Assembly (NCBI RefSeq): GCF_041435095.1
Contig: NZ_CP108025.1
Location: forward strand, 7,378,001-7,442,000
Direction of reading: 5' to 3'
Length of the DNA: 64,000 nucleotides
Source of the DNA: Kitasatospora sp. NBC_00315
GTDB taxonomy: Bacteria; Actinomycetota; Actinomycetes; Streptomycetales; Streptomycetaceae
Shown here: one piece after another, positions 35,773 through 47,796 of the stretch
How the letters are laid out: the number at the start of each line of letters is the position of its first letter
How positions within the stretch are numbered: the stretch's first letter is position 1
Program-made: the position numbers and the translations under genes
Notes under the pieces: generated by a model
The model's input: the letters and a program-made list of their open reading frames with translations, nothing else
Database searches by the model: none
Told to the model about the DNA's origin: nothing

Positions 35773-37367
35773 CCGCGCTGCCCACCCGACTCGACCCGGC
35801 CGGGGCCGAGTTCGCCGGCCACCGCGCCGCGATGCTCGACCGGCTCACCGCCCTGGACGCCGAACACGCCAAGGCGCTGGCGGGCGGCGGCCCCCGGTAC
35901 GTCGAGCGCCACCGCGCTCGCGGCAAGCTGCTGCCCCGCGAGCGCATCGAGCTGCTGGTCGACCCCGACTCCCCGTTCCTCGAACTCTCCCCGCTCGCCG
36001 CCTGGGGCAGCGACCACCCGGTCGGCGCGGCCCTGGTCACCGGCATCGGCGTGATCGAGGGCGTCGAGTGCGTGATCACCGCCAACGACCCGACCGTACG
36101 CGGCGGCGCCAGCAACCCCTGGACCCTGCGCAAGGCCCTGCGGGCCAACGAGATCGCGCTGGCGAACCGGCTGCCGCTGGTCAACCTGGTCGAGTCGGGC
36201 GGCGCCGACCTGCCCAGCCAGAAGGAGATCTTCATCCCCGGCGGCGCACTGTTCCGCGATCTCACCCGGCTCTCCGCCGCCGGGATCCCCACCGTGGCCG
36301 TGGTGTTCGGCAACTCCACGGCCGGAGGCGCCTACGTCCCCGGCATGTCCGACCACACCGTGATGGTGAAGGACCGGGCCAAGGTCTTCCTGGGCGGCCC
36401 GCCGCTGGTCAAGATGGCCACCGGTGAGGAGTCCGACGACGAGTCGCTGGGCGGCGCCGCGATGCACGCCCGCACCTCCGGCCTGGCCGACCACTTCGCG
36501 CTGGACGAACCCGACGCGCTGCGCCTGACCCGCCGGATCGTGGCCCGGCTCAACCACCGCAAGCCCGGCCCCGCCCCGGACGCCTGCGCGCCCCCGCCCG
36601 TGTACGACCAGGAGGAGCTGCTCGGCATCGTCCCGGGCGACCTCAAGGTGCCCTTCGACCCGCGCGAGGTGATCGCCCGGGTGGTCGACGGCTCCGACTT
36701 CGACGAGTTCAAGCCGCTCTACGGGGCGAGCCTGGCCACCGGTTGGGCGCGGGTGCACGGGTATCCGGTCGGCATCCTCGCCAACGCCCAGGGTGTGCTG
36801 TTCAGCCCGGAGTCGCAGAAGGCCGCCCAGTTCATCCAACTCGCCAACCAGCGCGACATCCCGCTGCTCTTCCTGCACAACACCACCGGCTACATGGTGG
36901 GCAGGGACTACGAGCAGGGCGGCATCATCAAGCACGGCGCGATGATGATCAACGCCGTCGCCAACTCCACCGTCCCGCACATCTCCGTGCTGATGGGAGC
37001 CTCCTACGGCGCCGGGCACTACGGCATGTGCGGCCGGGCCTACGATCCGCGCTTCCTGTTCGCCTGGCCCAGCGCGAAATCCGCCGTGATGGGCCCTCAG
37101 CAACTGGCCGGTGTGCTGTCGATCGTCGCCCGGCAGTCCGCGGCCGCCAAGGGACAGCCCTACGACGAGGACGCGGACGCGGCGATCAGGGCGATGGTCG
37201 AGCAGCAGATCGAGGCCGAGTCGCTGCCGGTGTTCCTCTCCGGCCGGCTCTACGACGACGGCGTCATCGACCCGCGCGACACCCGTACCGTGCTCGGCCT
37301 CTGCCTCTCCGCGATCCACAACGCCCCCGTCGAGGGCGCGCGCGGCTACGGCGTCTTCCGGATGTGA
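35769..37367 (+). CDS. Acyl-CoA carboxylase, carboxyltransferase (beta) subunit, methylcrotonyl/geranyl-CoA type
   Basis: 532 residues from a GTG overlapping the previous stop. It has both carboxyltransferase lobes: RGKLLPRERIELL, NDPTVRGGA, LVESGGADLP, GGAYVPGMSD in the first, and GFLFSPESQKAAQFI-type LFSPESQKAAQFIQL, NTTGYMVG, GASYGAGHYGM and AWPSAKSAVMG in the second. It transfers CO2 from biotin to an acyl-CoA in the cytosol. The length and motifs match the LiuB/AtuC group (3-methylcrotonyl- or geranyl-CoA) rather than propionyl-CoA carboxylase. The biotin-bearing partner follows 13 bp later. Confidence 0.94.
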   Translation: MTALPTRLDPAGAEFAGHRAAMLDRLTALDAEHAKALAGGGPRYVERHRARGKLLPRERIELLVDPDSPFLELSPLAAWGSDHPVGAALVTGIGVIEGVECVITANDPTVRGGASNPWTLRKALRANEIALANRLPLVNLVESGGADLPSQKEIFIPGGALFRDLTRLSAAGIPTVAVVFGNSTAGGAYVPGMSDHTVMVKDRAKVFLGGPPLVKMATGEESDDESLGGAAMHARTSGLADHFALDEPDALRLTRRIVARLNHRKPGPAPDACAPPPVYDQEELLGIVPGDLKVPFDPREVIARVVDGSDFDEFKPLYGASLATGWARVHGYPVGILANAQGVLFSPESQKAAQFIQLANQRDIPLLFLHNTTGYMVGRDYEQGGIIKHGAMMINAVANSTVPHISVLMGASYGAGHYGMCGRAYDPRFLFAWPSAKSAVMGPQQLAGVLSIVARQSAAAKGQPYDEDADAAIRAMVEQQIEAESLPVFLSGRLYDDGVIDPRDTRTVLGLCLSAIHNAPVEGARGYGVFRM

Positions 37368-37380
37368 GGGTCCCACCGAC

Positions 37381-39315
37381 ATGATCACTTCTCTGCTGGT
37401 CGCCAACCGCGGCGAGATCGCCCGCCGGGTCTTCCGCACCTGCCGCGACCTGGGCATCTCCACCGTCGCCGTGTACGCCGACCCCGACGCCGACGCCCCG
37501 CACACCCGGGAGGCCGACAGCGCCGTGCGGCTGCCCGGCGCGGCGGCCGCCGACACCTATCTGCGCGCCGACCGTCTCGTCCGGGCCGCCCTCGACGCGG
37601 GCGCCGACGCCGTCCACCCGGGCTACGGATTCCTCTCCGAGAGCGCGGAGTTCGCCCGGGCCGTGCTCGACGCCGGACTGACCTGGATCGGGCCGCCGCC
37701 CGCCGCCATCGCCGCGATGGGCTCCAAGACCGAGGCCAAACGGCTGATGGCGGCCGCCGGCGTACCCGTCCTCACGGTCGCCGACGAACCGTCGCAGGCC
37801 GACCTCCCCCTGCTGGTCAAGGCGGCGGCCGGCGGCGGCGGCCGCGGCATGCGGGTGGTGCGCTCACTCGACGAACTGCCGGCCGGCCTCGCCGCCGCCC
37901 GCGCCGAGGCCGCGAAGGCCTTCGGGTCGGACGAGGTCTTCTGCGAGCCCTACCTGCCCACCGGCCGGCACATCGAGGTGCAGTTGCTGGCCGACACCCA
38001 CGGGACGGTCTGGGCGGTCGGGATCCGGGACTGCTCGCTCCAGCGCCGGCACCAGAAGGTCATCGAGGAGGCCCCCGCGCCCGGCCTGGACGCCGGGCTG
38101 TGCCAGGCGCTGTGCGCCGCGGCGACCGCCGCCGCCCGCGCGATCGGCTACACCGGCGCCGGCACCGCCGAGTTCCTGCTCGCCCCCGACGGGCGGTTCT
38201 TCTTCCTGGAGATGAACACCCGCCTGCAGGTCGAGCACCCGGTCACCGAGTGCGTCACCGGCCTGGACCTCGTCGAGCTCCAACTGCGGGTCGCCGAGGG
38301 CGAGGCACTGCCGGCCGAGCCGCCCGCCGGCCGGGGCCACGCCATCGAGGCCCGGCTCTACGCGGAGGACCCGGCGGCCGACTGGCAGCCGCAGACCGGC
38401 ACCCTGCACCGGCTCGAACTGCCGGGCGTCCAGGCCAGGTTCGCCACCGGCAGCACGGAAACGGGGCTTCGGCTGGACTCCGGGGCCGAGGCCGGCAGCG
38501 TGATCGGCATCCACTACGACCCGATGCTCGCCAAGGTGATCGCCTGGGCACCCACCCGCGCCGCCGCCGCCCGCCGGCTGGCCGACGCGCTGGCCCGGGC
38601 CAGGATCCACGGACTCACCACCAACCGGGAGTTGCTGGTCGCCGCGCTGCGCCACCCCGCCTTCCTGGACGGCCGGGTGCACACCGCCTTCCTCGCCGAG
38701 CACGCCGAGAGCCTGCTGCCCCCGTCGGCCGGGGCCGACCCGCTGCCGGCCCTGGCCGCCGCCCTCGCGGACGCCGCCGCCCGCCGCGGCGCGCTGCCCT
38801 CCGGCTGGCGCAACCTGCCCTCCGCGCCCCAGATCAAGCGCTACCGGGCCGCCGACGACACCGAGTCGGAGGTCCGCTACCGCCTCACCAGGGACGGCCG
38901 TCTGGACGCCGAGCACCACCCGGACACCGAGCTGGTCGCCGCCACCGCCGACCGGGTGGTGCTCGCCGTCGCCGGCCTGCGCCACACCTACGAGGTCGCC
39001 GCGTACGGCTCGCTGGTCCAGGTGGACGGGCCCGGCGGCGCCACCGTCCTGACCGCACTCGACCGCTTTCCCGACCCGGCCGTTCAGGTCGAACCGGGCG
39101 CCCTGCTCGCCCCCATGCCCGGCATCGTGATCCGCACCGCCGCCGGGGCGGGGGACACCGTCAAGGCCGGCCAGCCGCTGCTCTGGCTGGAGGCGATGAA
39201 GATGGAGCACCGCGTCACCGCCCCGGCCGACGGGATCCTCACCGAACTGCGCGTCGCTCCCGGCCAACAGGTCGAACTCGGCGCCCTGCTCGCCGTCGTC
39301 CACCCCGCAGACTGA
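37381..39315 (+). CDS. Acyl-CoA carboxylase, biotin carboxylase + biotin carrier (alpha) subunit
   Basis: 644 residues from the ATG at 37381. Biotin carboxylase domains run from 1 to about 450: LLVANRGEIARRV, HPGYGFLSE, VKAAAGGGGRGMR (ATP-grasp Gly loop), EMNTRLQVEHPVTE. After a linker domain, the biotin carrier domain at the C-terminus has EAMKMEH with Lys 607 as the biotinylated residue. It makes carboxybiotin from bicarbonate and ATP for the beta subunit. The layout is that of methylcrotonyl/geranyl-CoA carboxylase alpha subunits (LiuD/AtuF). Confidence 0.95.
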   Translation: MITSLLVANRGEIARRVFRTCRDLGISTVAVYADPDADAPHTREADSAVRLPGAAAADTYLRADRLVRAALDAGADAVHPGYGFLSESAEFARAVLDAGLTWIGPPPAAIAAMGSKTEAKRLMAAAGVPVLTVADEPSQADLPLLVKAAAGGGGRGMRVVRSLDELPAGLAAARAEAAKAFGSDEVFCEPYLPTGRHIEVQLLADTHGTVWAVGIRDCSLQRRHQKVIEEAPAPGLDAGLCQALCAAATAAARAIGYTGAGTAEFLLAPDGRFFFLEMNTRLQVEHPVTECVTGLDLVELQLRVAEGEALPAEPPAGRGHAIEARLYAEDPAADWQPQTGTLHRLELPGVQARFATGSTETGLRLDSGAEAGSVIGIHYDPMLAKVIAWAPTRAAAARRLADALARARIHGLTTNRELLVAALRHPAFLDGRVHTAFLAEHAESLLPPSAGADPLPALAAALADAAARRGALPSGWRNLPSAPQIKRYRAADDTESEVRYRLTRDGRLDAEHHPDTELVAATADRVVLAVAGLRHTYEVAAYGSLVQVDGPGGATVLTALDRFPDPAVQVEPGALLAPMPGIVIRTAAGAGDTVKAGQPLLWLEAMKMEHRVTAPADGILTELRVAPGQQVELGALLAVVHPAD

Positions 39316-39343
39316 CCCCGACCCCGCCCGGAAGGACCCCCTC

Positions 39344-40534
39344 ATGTCCGCACCGCGCACCACGAGCAGCACCGCCGGCGCCCTGATCGAGACTCCCGAA
39401 CGGCAGGCCCTGCGCCGCGCCGTCGGCGACCTCGGGCGCCGCTACGGCTCCGCCTACTACCTCGACAAGGCCCGCAAGGGCGTCCAGGCCGAGGAACTGT
39501 GGTCCGAGGCCGGCAAGTCGGGCTACCTCGGCGTCAACCTCCCGGCCGAGTACGGCGGCGGAGGCGGCGGGATCACCGACCTCGCCATCGTGCTGGAGGA
39601 ACTCGGCGCCGCCGGATGCCCGTTGCTCCTGCTGATCGTCTCGCCCGCGATCTGCGGCACGGTCATCGCCCGCTACGGCACCGAGGAGCAGAAACGGCGC
39701 TGGCTGCCCGGCCTCGCCGACGGCACCCGCCGGATGGCCTTCGGCATCACCGAGCCCGACGCCGGCTCCAACTCCCACCGGATCTCCACCGTCGCCCGCC
39801 GGGACGGCGGCGACTGGCTGCTCACCGGCCGCAAGGTGTTCGTCTCCGGCATCGACCACGCCGACGCCGTGCTGTTCGTCGGCCGCACGGAGGACGCCCG
39901 CACCGGCAGGCTCAGGCCCGCCCTGTTCGTCGTCCCGCGCGACACCCCCGGCTTCGAGTACCGGCCGATCCCGATGGAACTGGTCGCCCCCGAGAAGCAG
40001 TTCCAGGTCTTCCTGGACGACGTCCGGCTGCCCGCCGACGCCCTGGTCGGCGACGAGAACGCCGGGCTGCTCCAGCTCTTCGCCGGGCTCAACCCCGAGC
40101 GGATCATGACCGCCGCCTTCTCGCTCGGCCTCGCCCGCCAGGCCCTCGACAAGGCCGTCGACTACGCCAGGGTCCGCACGGTCTGGGACACCCCGATCGG
40201 CGCCCACCAGGGCCTGGCCCACCCCCTCGCCCGGTGCGCGATCGAGATCGAACTCGCCCGGCTGATGACCCAGAAGGCGGGGCTGCTCTACGACGCGGGT
40301 GACGACGCGGCCGCCGGGGAGGCCGCCAACATGGCCAAGTACGCGGCCGGCGAGGCCGCCGCCCGCACGGTGGACCAGGCCGTCCAGACCCTGGGCGGCA
40401 ACGGCCTCACCCAGGAGTACGGGCTCGGCGCGCTGCTCACCGCGACCCGGGTCGGCCGGGTGGCACCGGTCAGCCGGGAGATGATCCTCAACTACGTCGC
40501 CCAGCACACCCTGGGCCTGCCCCGGTCGTACTGA
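39344..40534 (+). CDS. Acyl-CoA dehydrogenase
   Basis: 396 residues, ATG after a GGAAGGA site. It has the three-part ACAD fold: the helical N-terminus with NLPAEYGGGG, the FAD/acyl-binding middle with MAFGITEPDAGSN, and a helical C-terminus with GGNGLTQEYGLGALL. The usual YEGT catalytic segment near the C-terminus is replaced by VAPVSREMILNY, a pattern I associate with a distinct ACAD subgroup in actinomycetes. It desaturates an acyl-CoA in the same pathway as the carboxylase, as AtuD/LiuA do; exact chain is unknown. Confidence 0.93.
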   Translation: MSAPRTTSSTAGALIETPERQALRRAVGDLGRRYGSAYYLDKARKGVQAEELWSEAGKSGYLGVNLPAEYGGGGGGITDLAIVLEELGAAGCPLLLLIVSPAICGTVIARYGTEEQKRRWLPGLADGTRRMAFGITEPDAGSNSHRISTVARRDGGDWLLTGRKVFVSGIDHADAVLFVGRTEDARTGRLRPALFVVPRDTPGFEYRPIPMELVAPEKQFQVFLDDVRLPADALVGDENAGLLQLFAGLNPERIMTAAFSLGLARQALDKAVDYARVRTVWDTPIGAHQGLAHPLARCAIEIELARLMTQKAGLLYDAGDDAAAGEAANMAKYAAGEAAARTVDQAVQTLGGNGLTQEYGLGALLTATRVGRVAPVSREMILNYVAQHTLGLPRSY

Positions 40535-40621
40535 CCGGACCCGTCGCACCCCTGGTCCCCGGCCGCCGCACCCGGCAGGCTGGGGGCAGCCGTCACCATC
40601 GATCCGGTCCGGAGGCAGTGC

Positions 40622-42214
40622 ATGGTGTTCCGCAGCGAGTACCCCGACGTCGAGCCCGTCGACCTGCCCGTCCACTCGGCCGTGCTCGGCACGGCCGGCG
40701 AACACCCGGACGCGATCGCGCTGATCGACGGCATCACCGGCGAGTCGGTCAGCTACGGCCGGCTCGCCGCCTCGGTCGGCCGGGCCGCCGCCGGACTCGC
40801 GGAGGCGGGGGTGCGCCCGGGCGACGTGCTGGCCCTCTACAGCCCGAACACCATCGCCTACCCGGTGGCCTACTACGGCGCCACCGCCGCCGGGGCGACC
40901 GTCACCACGGTCAGCTCCCTGACCACCGCGGGCGAGCTCGCCACCCAGCTGCGCGACAGCGGGGCCCGCTGGATCATCACCGTCTCGCCGTTCCTGCCGG
41001 TGGCCCGCGCCGCCGCCGAGGCGCTCGCCGACGAGGGCAGGCCGATCCGGGAGATCATCGTCTGCGACGGCGCCGCGGGCCACCGCTCGCTAGCCGACCT
41101 GCTGGCCTCCACCGCCCCCGAGCCCGCCCCGGCGATCGACCCCGCCACCGACGTCGCCGTGCTGCCGTACTCCAGCGGCACCACCGGCCTGCCCAAGGGC
41201 GTGATGCTCACCCACCGCTCGCTGGCCACCAACCTCGCCCAGACCGACGCGCTGTACCGCCCGGCCGTCGGCGAGCGGGTGCTCGCCGTTCTCCCGTTCT
41301 TCCACATCTACGGCCTCGCCGCCCTGCTCAGCCAGCCGCTTCGGTGCGGTTCCACCGTGGTGGTGCTGCCCCGCTTCGACCTGGAGCAGTTCTGTCGCAC
41401 CATCCAGGAGCAGCGGGTGGAGGCGCTGATCGTGGCCCCGCCGATCGTGCTCGCGCTGGCCAAGCACCCCCTGGTCGACCGGTACGACCTCTCCTCCCTG
41501 AAGTACGTGCTCTGCGCCGCCGCGCCGCTGGACGCCGACCTCGCCGACGCCTGCGCCCGCCGGCTCGGCCTGCCGCGGATCCTCCAGGGCTACGGCATGA
41601 CCGAACTCTCCCCGGTGACCCACGTGGTGGCGCCCTCCGACCCCGACCCGGCGCGCGGCTCGGTCGGCCGGCTGGTGCCGTCCACCGAGCTGCGGGTGAC
41701 CGCGCTGGACGACCCCGGGACCGACTGCGGGGTGGGCGAGAGCGGCGAGCTGCTGATCCGGGGGCCGCAGGTGATGAAGGGCTACTTCGCCCGTCCTTCC
41801 GACACCGCCGCCACCGTCGACGAGGACGGCTGGCTGCACACCGGTGACGTCGGGTACGTGGACGAGCGCGGCTACCTCTTCGTGGTCGACCGGGTGAAGG
41901 AGCTGATCAAGTACAAGGGCTACCAGGTCGCGCCGGCCGAGCTGGAGGCGCTCCTGCTCACCCACCCGCAGATCGCCGACGCCGCCGTGATCGGCGTCCA
42001 GGGCGCCGACGGGGTGGAGCGCCCGAAGGCATTCGTGGTGCGCGCGCCCGGCAGCGGCCTGACCGAGGAGCAGGTCGCCGAGTTCGTGGCCGGCCAGGTG
42101 GCGCCCTACAAGAAGATCCGGGCCGTGGAGTTCCTGGACGCCGTCCCGAAGTCGGCCAGCGGCAAGATCCTGCGCCGCGAACTGCGGGACCGCGAGCGGG
42201 CGGCGGCGGGGTGA
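40622..42214 (+). CDS. Acyl-CoA synthetase (4-coumarate-CoA ligase-like, AMP-forming)
   Basis: 530 residues, ATG preceded by GGAGG. Motifs: YSSGTTGLPKGVMLTH (AMP-binding loop), GYGMTELSPVTH, TGDVGYVDERGYLFVVDR and the C-terminal KSASGKILRREL with the catalytic Lys. It activates a carboxylic acid as its CoA thioester in the cytosol. In this operon it is likely the entry step that feeds the dehydrogenase and carboxylase, like AtuH in the citronellol pathway. The pocket does not show which acid is used. Confidence 0.93.
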   Translation: MVFRSEYPDVEPVDLPVHSAVLGTAGEHPDAIALIDGITGESVSYGRLAASVGRAAAGLAEAGVRPGDVLALYSPNTIAYPVAYYGATAAGATVTTVSSLTTAGELATQLRDSGARWIITVSPFLPVARAAAEALADEGRPIREIIVCDGAAGHRSLADLLASTAPEPAPAIDPATDVAVLPYSSGTTGLPKGVMLTHRSLATNLAQTDALYRPAVGERVLAVLPFFHIYGLAALLSQPLRCGSTVVVLPRFDLEQFCRTIQEQRVEALIVAPPIVLALAKHPLVDRYDLSSLKYVLCAAAPLDADLADACARRLGLPRILQGYGMTELSPVTHVVAPSDPDPARGSVGRLVPSTELRVTALDDPGTDCGVGESGELLIRGPQVMKGYFARPSDTAATVDEDGWLHTGDVGYVDERGYLFVVDRVKELIKYKGYQVAPAELEALLLTHPQIADAAVIGVQGADGVERPKAFVVRAPGSGLTEEQVAEFVAGQVAPYKKIRAVEFLDAVPKSASGKILRRELRDRERAAAG

Positions 42215-42305
42215 TCTGCGAGGATCGAGGCCGCCGGCGCGCCCCCGGGGCCCGGCGGCCCGACCACCTCAGATCACCCCGCACCCACAGGGACGCCGAC
42301 CGCCG

Positions 42306-42923
42306 ATGACCGCCCACGCCGCCTCCCGCACGCCCCAGCAGGACCGCAGCCGCGCCACCCGGCGGAGGCTGCTGGAGGCGGCCGTGGACTGCCTCGCCGA
42401 GCTGGGCTGGAACGGCAGCACCGTCTCCGTGGTCGCCGAGCGCGCCGGTGTCTCCCGGGGTGCGGCGCAGCACCACTTCCCCACCCGCGAGGACCTCTTC
42501 ACCGCCGCGGTCGAGCACGTCACGGCCGAGCGGCTGGCGGCGGTGCGCGCCCACGCGGACGAGCTGCCGGAGCCCGGCCCGCTGCGCACCGAGGCCGTGG
42601 TGGATCTGATCGTGCGCCTCTACACGGGCCAGCTGTTCCGCGCGGCGCTGCACCTGTGGGTGGCCGCCGCGACCGAGGAGCCGCTGCGGGCGCGGATCGT
42701 CGCCCTGGAGAACCACGTCGGACGGGAGTCCCACCGCGCGGCGGTCGAGTTCCTCGGCGCGGACGAGAGCGCCCCGGGCGTGCGGGAGACCGTCCGGGCG
42801 ACGCTGGACATGGCCCGGGGCCTGGGGCTGGCCAACCTGCTGACCGACGACGGCGCCCGCCGGGCCGGCGTGGTGCGCCAGTGGGCACGGATCCTGGACG
42901 CCACGCTGGCCGCCGGCCTCTGA
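42306..42923 (+). CDS. TetR-family regulator at the end of the Atu-like operon
   Basis: 205 residues. The N-terminal helix-turn-helix (about 15-65) reads RRRLLEAAVDCLAELGWNGSTV and then GVSRGAAQHHFPTREDLF, i.e. a standard TetR DNA-binding domain. The all-helical remainder binds an unknown ligand, likely an acyl-CoA. It lies 91 bp after the acyl-CoA synthetase gene on the same strand. The palindrome before the operon's first gene is the obvious candidate target, giving repression released by pathway intermediates. Confidence 0.9.
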   Translation: MTAHAASRTPQQDRSRATRRRLLEAAVDCLAELGWNGSTVSVVAERAGVSRGAAQHHFPTREDLFTAAVEHVTAERLAAVRAHADELPEPGPLRTEAVVDLIVRLYTGQLFRAALHLWVAAATEEPLRARIVALENHVGRESHRAAVEFLGADESAPGVRETVRATLDMARGLGLANLLTDDGARRAGVVRQWARILDATLAAGL

Positions 42924-43126
42924 CCGGGCGCGGTCGCGGACGGCTTCTCGCGGCGGGGTGACTCTCCCCCGGCGCCGCTCCCGCGCGTCCACGCCCCGGC
43001 GCCCCGGGGGCTTCGGACCGGTGGGCCCCGGCGCCTGCGGACCGCCGCGCCGGTGCGGCTGAGAGCCGCGCAGGCGGGCAGACGCACCCGAGCACGTTCC
43101 GAAGCGGTCCAATCCGACCGAAGATG

Positions 43127-43155
43127 TTGACTAATGTCGCATCGCGTTTGATTAT
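43127..43155 (+). promoter_or_regulatory. Probable promoter of galT-galK
   Basis: TTGACT (43127-43132) and GATTAT (43150-43155) are 17 bp apart, a good vegetative-type promoter, placing the transcript start roughly 50 bp before galT. The words ATGTTGAC (43124-43131) and ATGTTGGC (43154-43161) form a direct repeat around it, 30 bp apart, which could be a regulator site. The rest of the 288-bp gap before galT is GC-rich and shows nothing. Confidence 0.65.
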
Positions 43156-43211
43156 GTTGGCATGCTCGGCTCTGCGACGCCGGGCCGGAGCGCAGCCAGA
43201 GAGCGGAAACC

Positions 43212-44365
43212 GTGAACAAGACCTTGACCAAACTGGCCGACGGCCGCGAGCTGATCTACTACGACGAGCATCCCCGCGCCGTGCGGGACGCCGTGGACGC
43301 CCGGGAGCTGGAGCCCGTCGCCTGCCTCTCGGAGATCCGCCGCGACGCGGTGACCGGGGACTGGGTGACCGTGGCGGCCCACCGGCAGGGCCGCACCTAC
43401 CACCCGCCGGCCGACGAGTGCCCGCTCTGCCCGTCCCGGGACGGGCGGCTCAGCGAGATTCCCGACGCCGACTACGACGTCGCCGTCTTCGAGAACCGCT
43501 TCCCCTCCCTGGGCGCCGACGCGGCCGAGGTCGCGTCGGGAGATCCGGCCGGCGCCGACCCGCTGCGCACCGCCGCCCCCGGGACGGGCCGCTGCGAGGT
43601 GGTCTGCTTCACGCCCGACCACGACGCCTCCTTCGCCGACCTCAGCCCCGAGCGCGCGGCCCTGGTCCTGGCGGCCTGGACGGACCGTACGGCCGAGCTG
43701 GCCCAGCTGCCGGGTGTGCGGCAGGTCTACTGCTTCGAGAACCGGGGCGCCGAGATCGGCGTCACGCTGGCCCACTCGCACGGCCAGATCTACGCCCTGC
43801 CCTTCGTCACTCCGCGCACCGCCCGGATGGCCCGGCAGGCGGCGGCCCACCGCGAGCGCACCGGCCGCAACCTCGCCGAGGACCTGCTGGCCGCCGAGCG
43901 CGCGGCGCACGCCGAAGCCGTGGCGGCGGGCGACCGCAGCGCCGACCGGGTGGTGCTGGCCGGCGAGCACTGGACGGCGTTCGTGCCCTTCGCGGCGCGC
44001 TGGCCGTACGAGGTGCACCTCTACCCCAACCGCCGGGTGGCCGACCTCACCGCGCTGGACGAGGCCGAGCGCGCCGAGTTCCCGCGCCTCTACCTCGACC
44101 TGCTCGGCCGCTTCGACCGGCTGTTCGTCGAACCGGGGCAGAGCGCCCAGGCGTCCCCCACCCCGTACATCTCGGCCTGGCACCAGGCGCCGTCCGACGA
44201 CGGCACCCCGGGGCTGGACGAGCTGGCCCTGCACCTGGAACTGTTCACCGTCCGCCGGACGGCGGGCAAGCTGAAGTACCTGGCCGGCGTGGAGTCGGGC
44301 ATGGACGCGTTCGTCAATGATGTCTCGCCCGAGGCCGCGGCCCGGCGCCTGCGTGAGGTGGCCCT

Positions 44366-44369
<4 letters not shown>
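43212..44369 (+). CDS. galT: Galactose-1-phosphate uridylyltransferase
   Basis: 385 residues from a GTG with an upstream GAGCGGA site. The family elements RRDAVTGDWV, ECPLCPSR, FENRFP and the active-site segment AHSHGQIYALP (His 188 and His 190; the second His is the nucleotidylated one) are seen. The normal HPH is HSH, as in other actinomycete GalT proteins. It exchanges UMP between UDP-glucose and galactose-1-phosphate in the Leloir pathway. It overlaps galK by 4 bp. galE, which normally accompanies galT and galK in Streptomyces, is not here. Confidence 0.96.
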
Positions 44370-45526
<1,157 letters not shown>

Positions 45527-45540
45527 CCCGCCGCCGCGAC

Positions 45541-45578
45541 CCGCCGCCTGCCCCCGACCCGTCGGGGGCAGGCGGCGG
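45541..45578 (+). terminator. Perfect 18-bp hairpin after galK
   Basis: CCGCCGCCTGCCCCCGAC (45541-45558) pairs fully with 45561-45578. The nominal loop is two bases, so the top pairs open in practice. It begins 15 bp after the galK stop and is the probable galTK terminator; there is no U-tract. Confidence 0.85.
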
Positions 45579-45605
45579 CACACCGGCACCGCACCACCGC
45601 AGGAC

Positions 45606-45650
45606 GGCACGGCACGGCACGGCACGGCACAGGACAGCACAGGACAGCAC
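45606..45650. repeat. Pentanucleotide repeat: five GGCAC units then two 10-bp AGGACAGCAC units
   Basis: Five copies of GGCAC (45606-45630) run into two copies of AGGACAGCAC (45631-45650) between two hairpins. This is a simple-sequence tract likely to vary in length between strains. Confidence 0.9.
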
Positions 45651-45694
45651 AGCACCGCCGCCCGGAGACGATCCCGGGCGGCGGTGCTGTGCTG
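45645..45694 (-). terminator. Perfect 21-bp hairpin after pgm (acts from either side)
   Basis: Arms 45645-45665 and 45674-45694 are perfectly complementary over 21 bp with an eight-base loop. The hairpin starts 16 bp after the pgm stop codon, so it is the probable pgm terminator and a second barrier for galTK transcription. Confidence 0.85.
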
Positions 45695-45710
45695 CGCCGG
45701 TGGTGCGGCG

Positions 45711-47354
<1,644 letters not shown>

Positions 47355-47490
47355 CACGTTCTCCTTCGACGATCATCCGAGTCCTGCCCGCAGGCTAGGC
47401 CCTCCCGCTGCCCCCGGCCCGCACCAGCGCCTACCCAGGCAGACCGTGCCCCACGCGCCACCGGCCGACCGGCCGGGGCAGACTGTACGG

Positions 47491-47694
47491 GTGCCGGAGC
47501 CCACCACCCCAGAACCGCCGCTGCCGATCGGACCGATCCCGGCCCGGCTGCCGCAGACCGTCCGCTGCCGCCGCTGCGGGCGACCGCTGCACGACCCGCA
47601 GGCGCGGATACTGCGCCTGGGGCGCGAGTGCCGGGGCCCCGAGGACGCGGTCCGGGTGGTCGCGGGCGACCAGGAGGCGCTGCCCGGCCTGTAG
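47491..47694 (+). CDS. Small Cys-cluster protein (DUF6011-like zinc ribbon)
   Basis: 67 residues from the GTG at 47491; a GTG 45 bp upstream is the alternative. A CAGACT hexamer lies just before the preferred start, so the message may be leaderless. The protein has a Pro-rich N-terminus followed by VRCRRCGRPLHDPQAR and LGRECRG: two CxxC-type cysteines and a third Cys that could hold zinc. Small proteins with this pattern are common in Streptomyces, but their role is unknown. Confidence 0.75.
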   Translation: MPEPTTPEPPLPIGPIPARLPQTVRCRRCGRPLHDPQARILRLGRECRGPEDAVRVVAGDQEALPGL

Positions 47695-47796
47695 CGCGGT
47701 CGCCGGGTCGCCGATGACCGTGCAATCTGGAGAGGAACCCGGCCGGGCCGGAAGGCGGCCCGCCCGGGGACGTGCCGACGGGTTGGTTTCCTGATC

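Noticed and set aside
47695..47796. Riboswitch-like leader before the sensor phosphatase
   Set aside because: The 102-bp leader is GC-rich with short inverted stretches, but no conserved riboswitch core (cobalamin, c-di-AMP or TPP) could be recognised.
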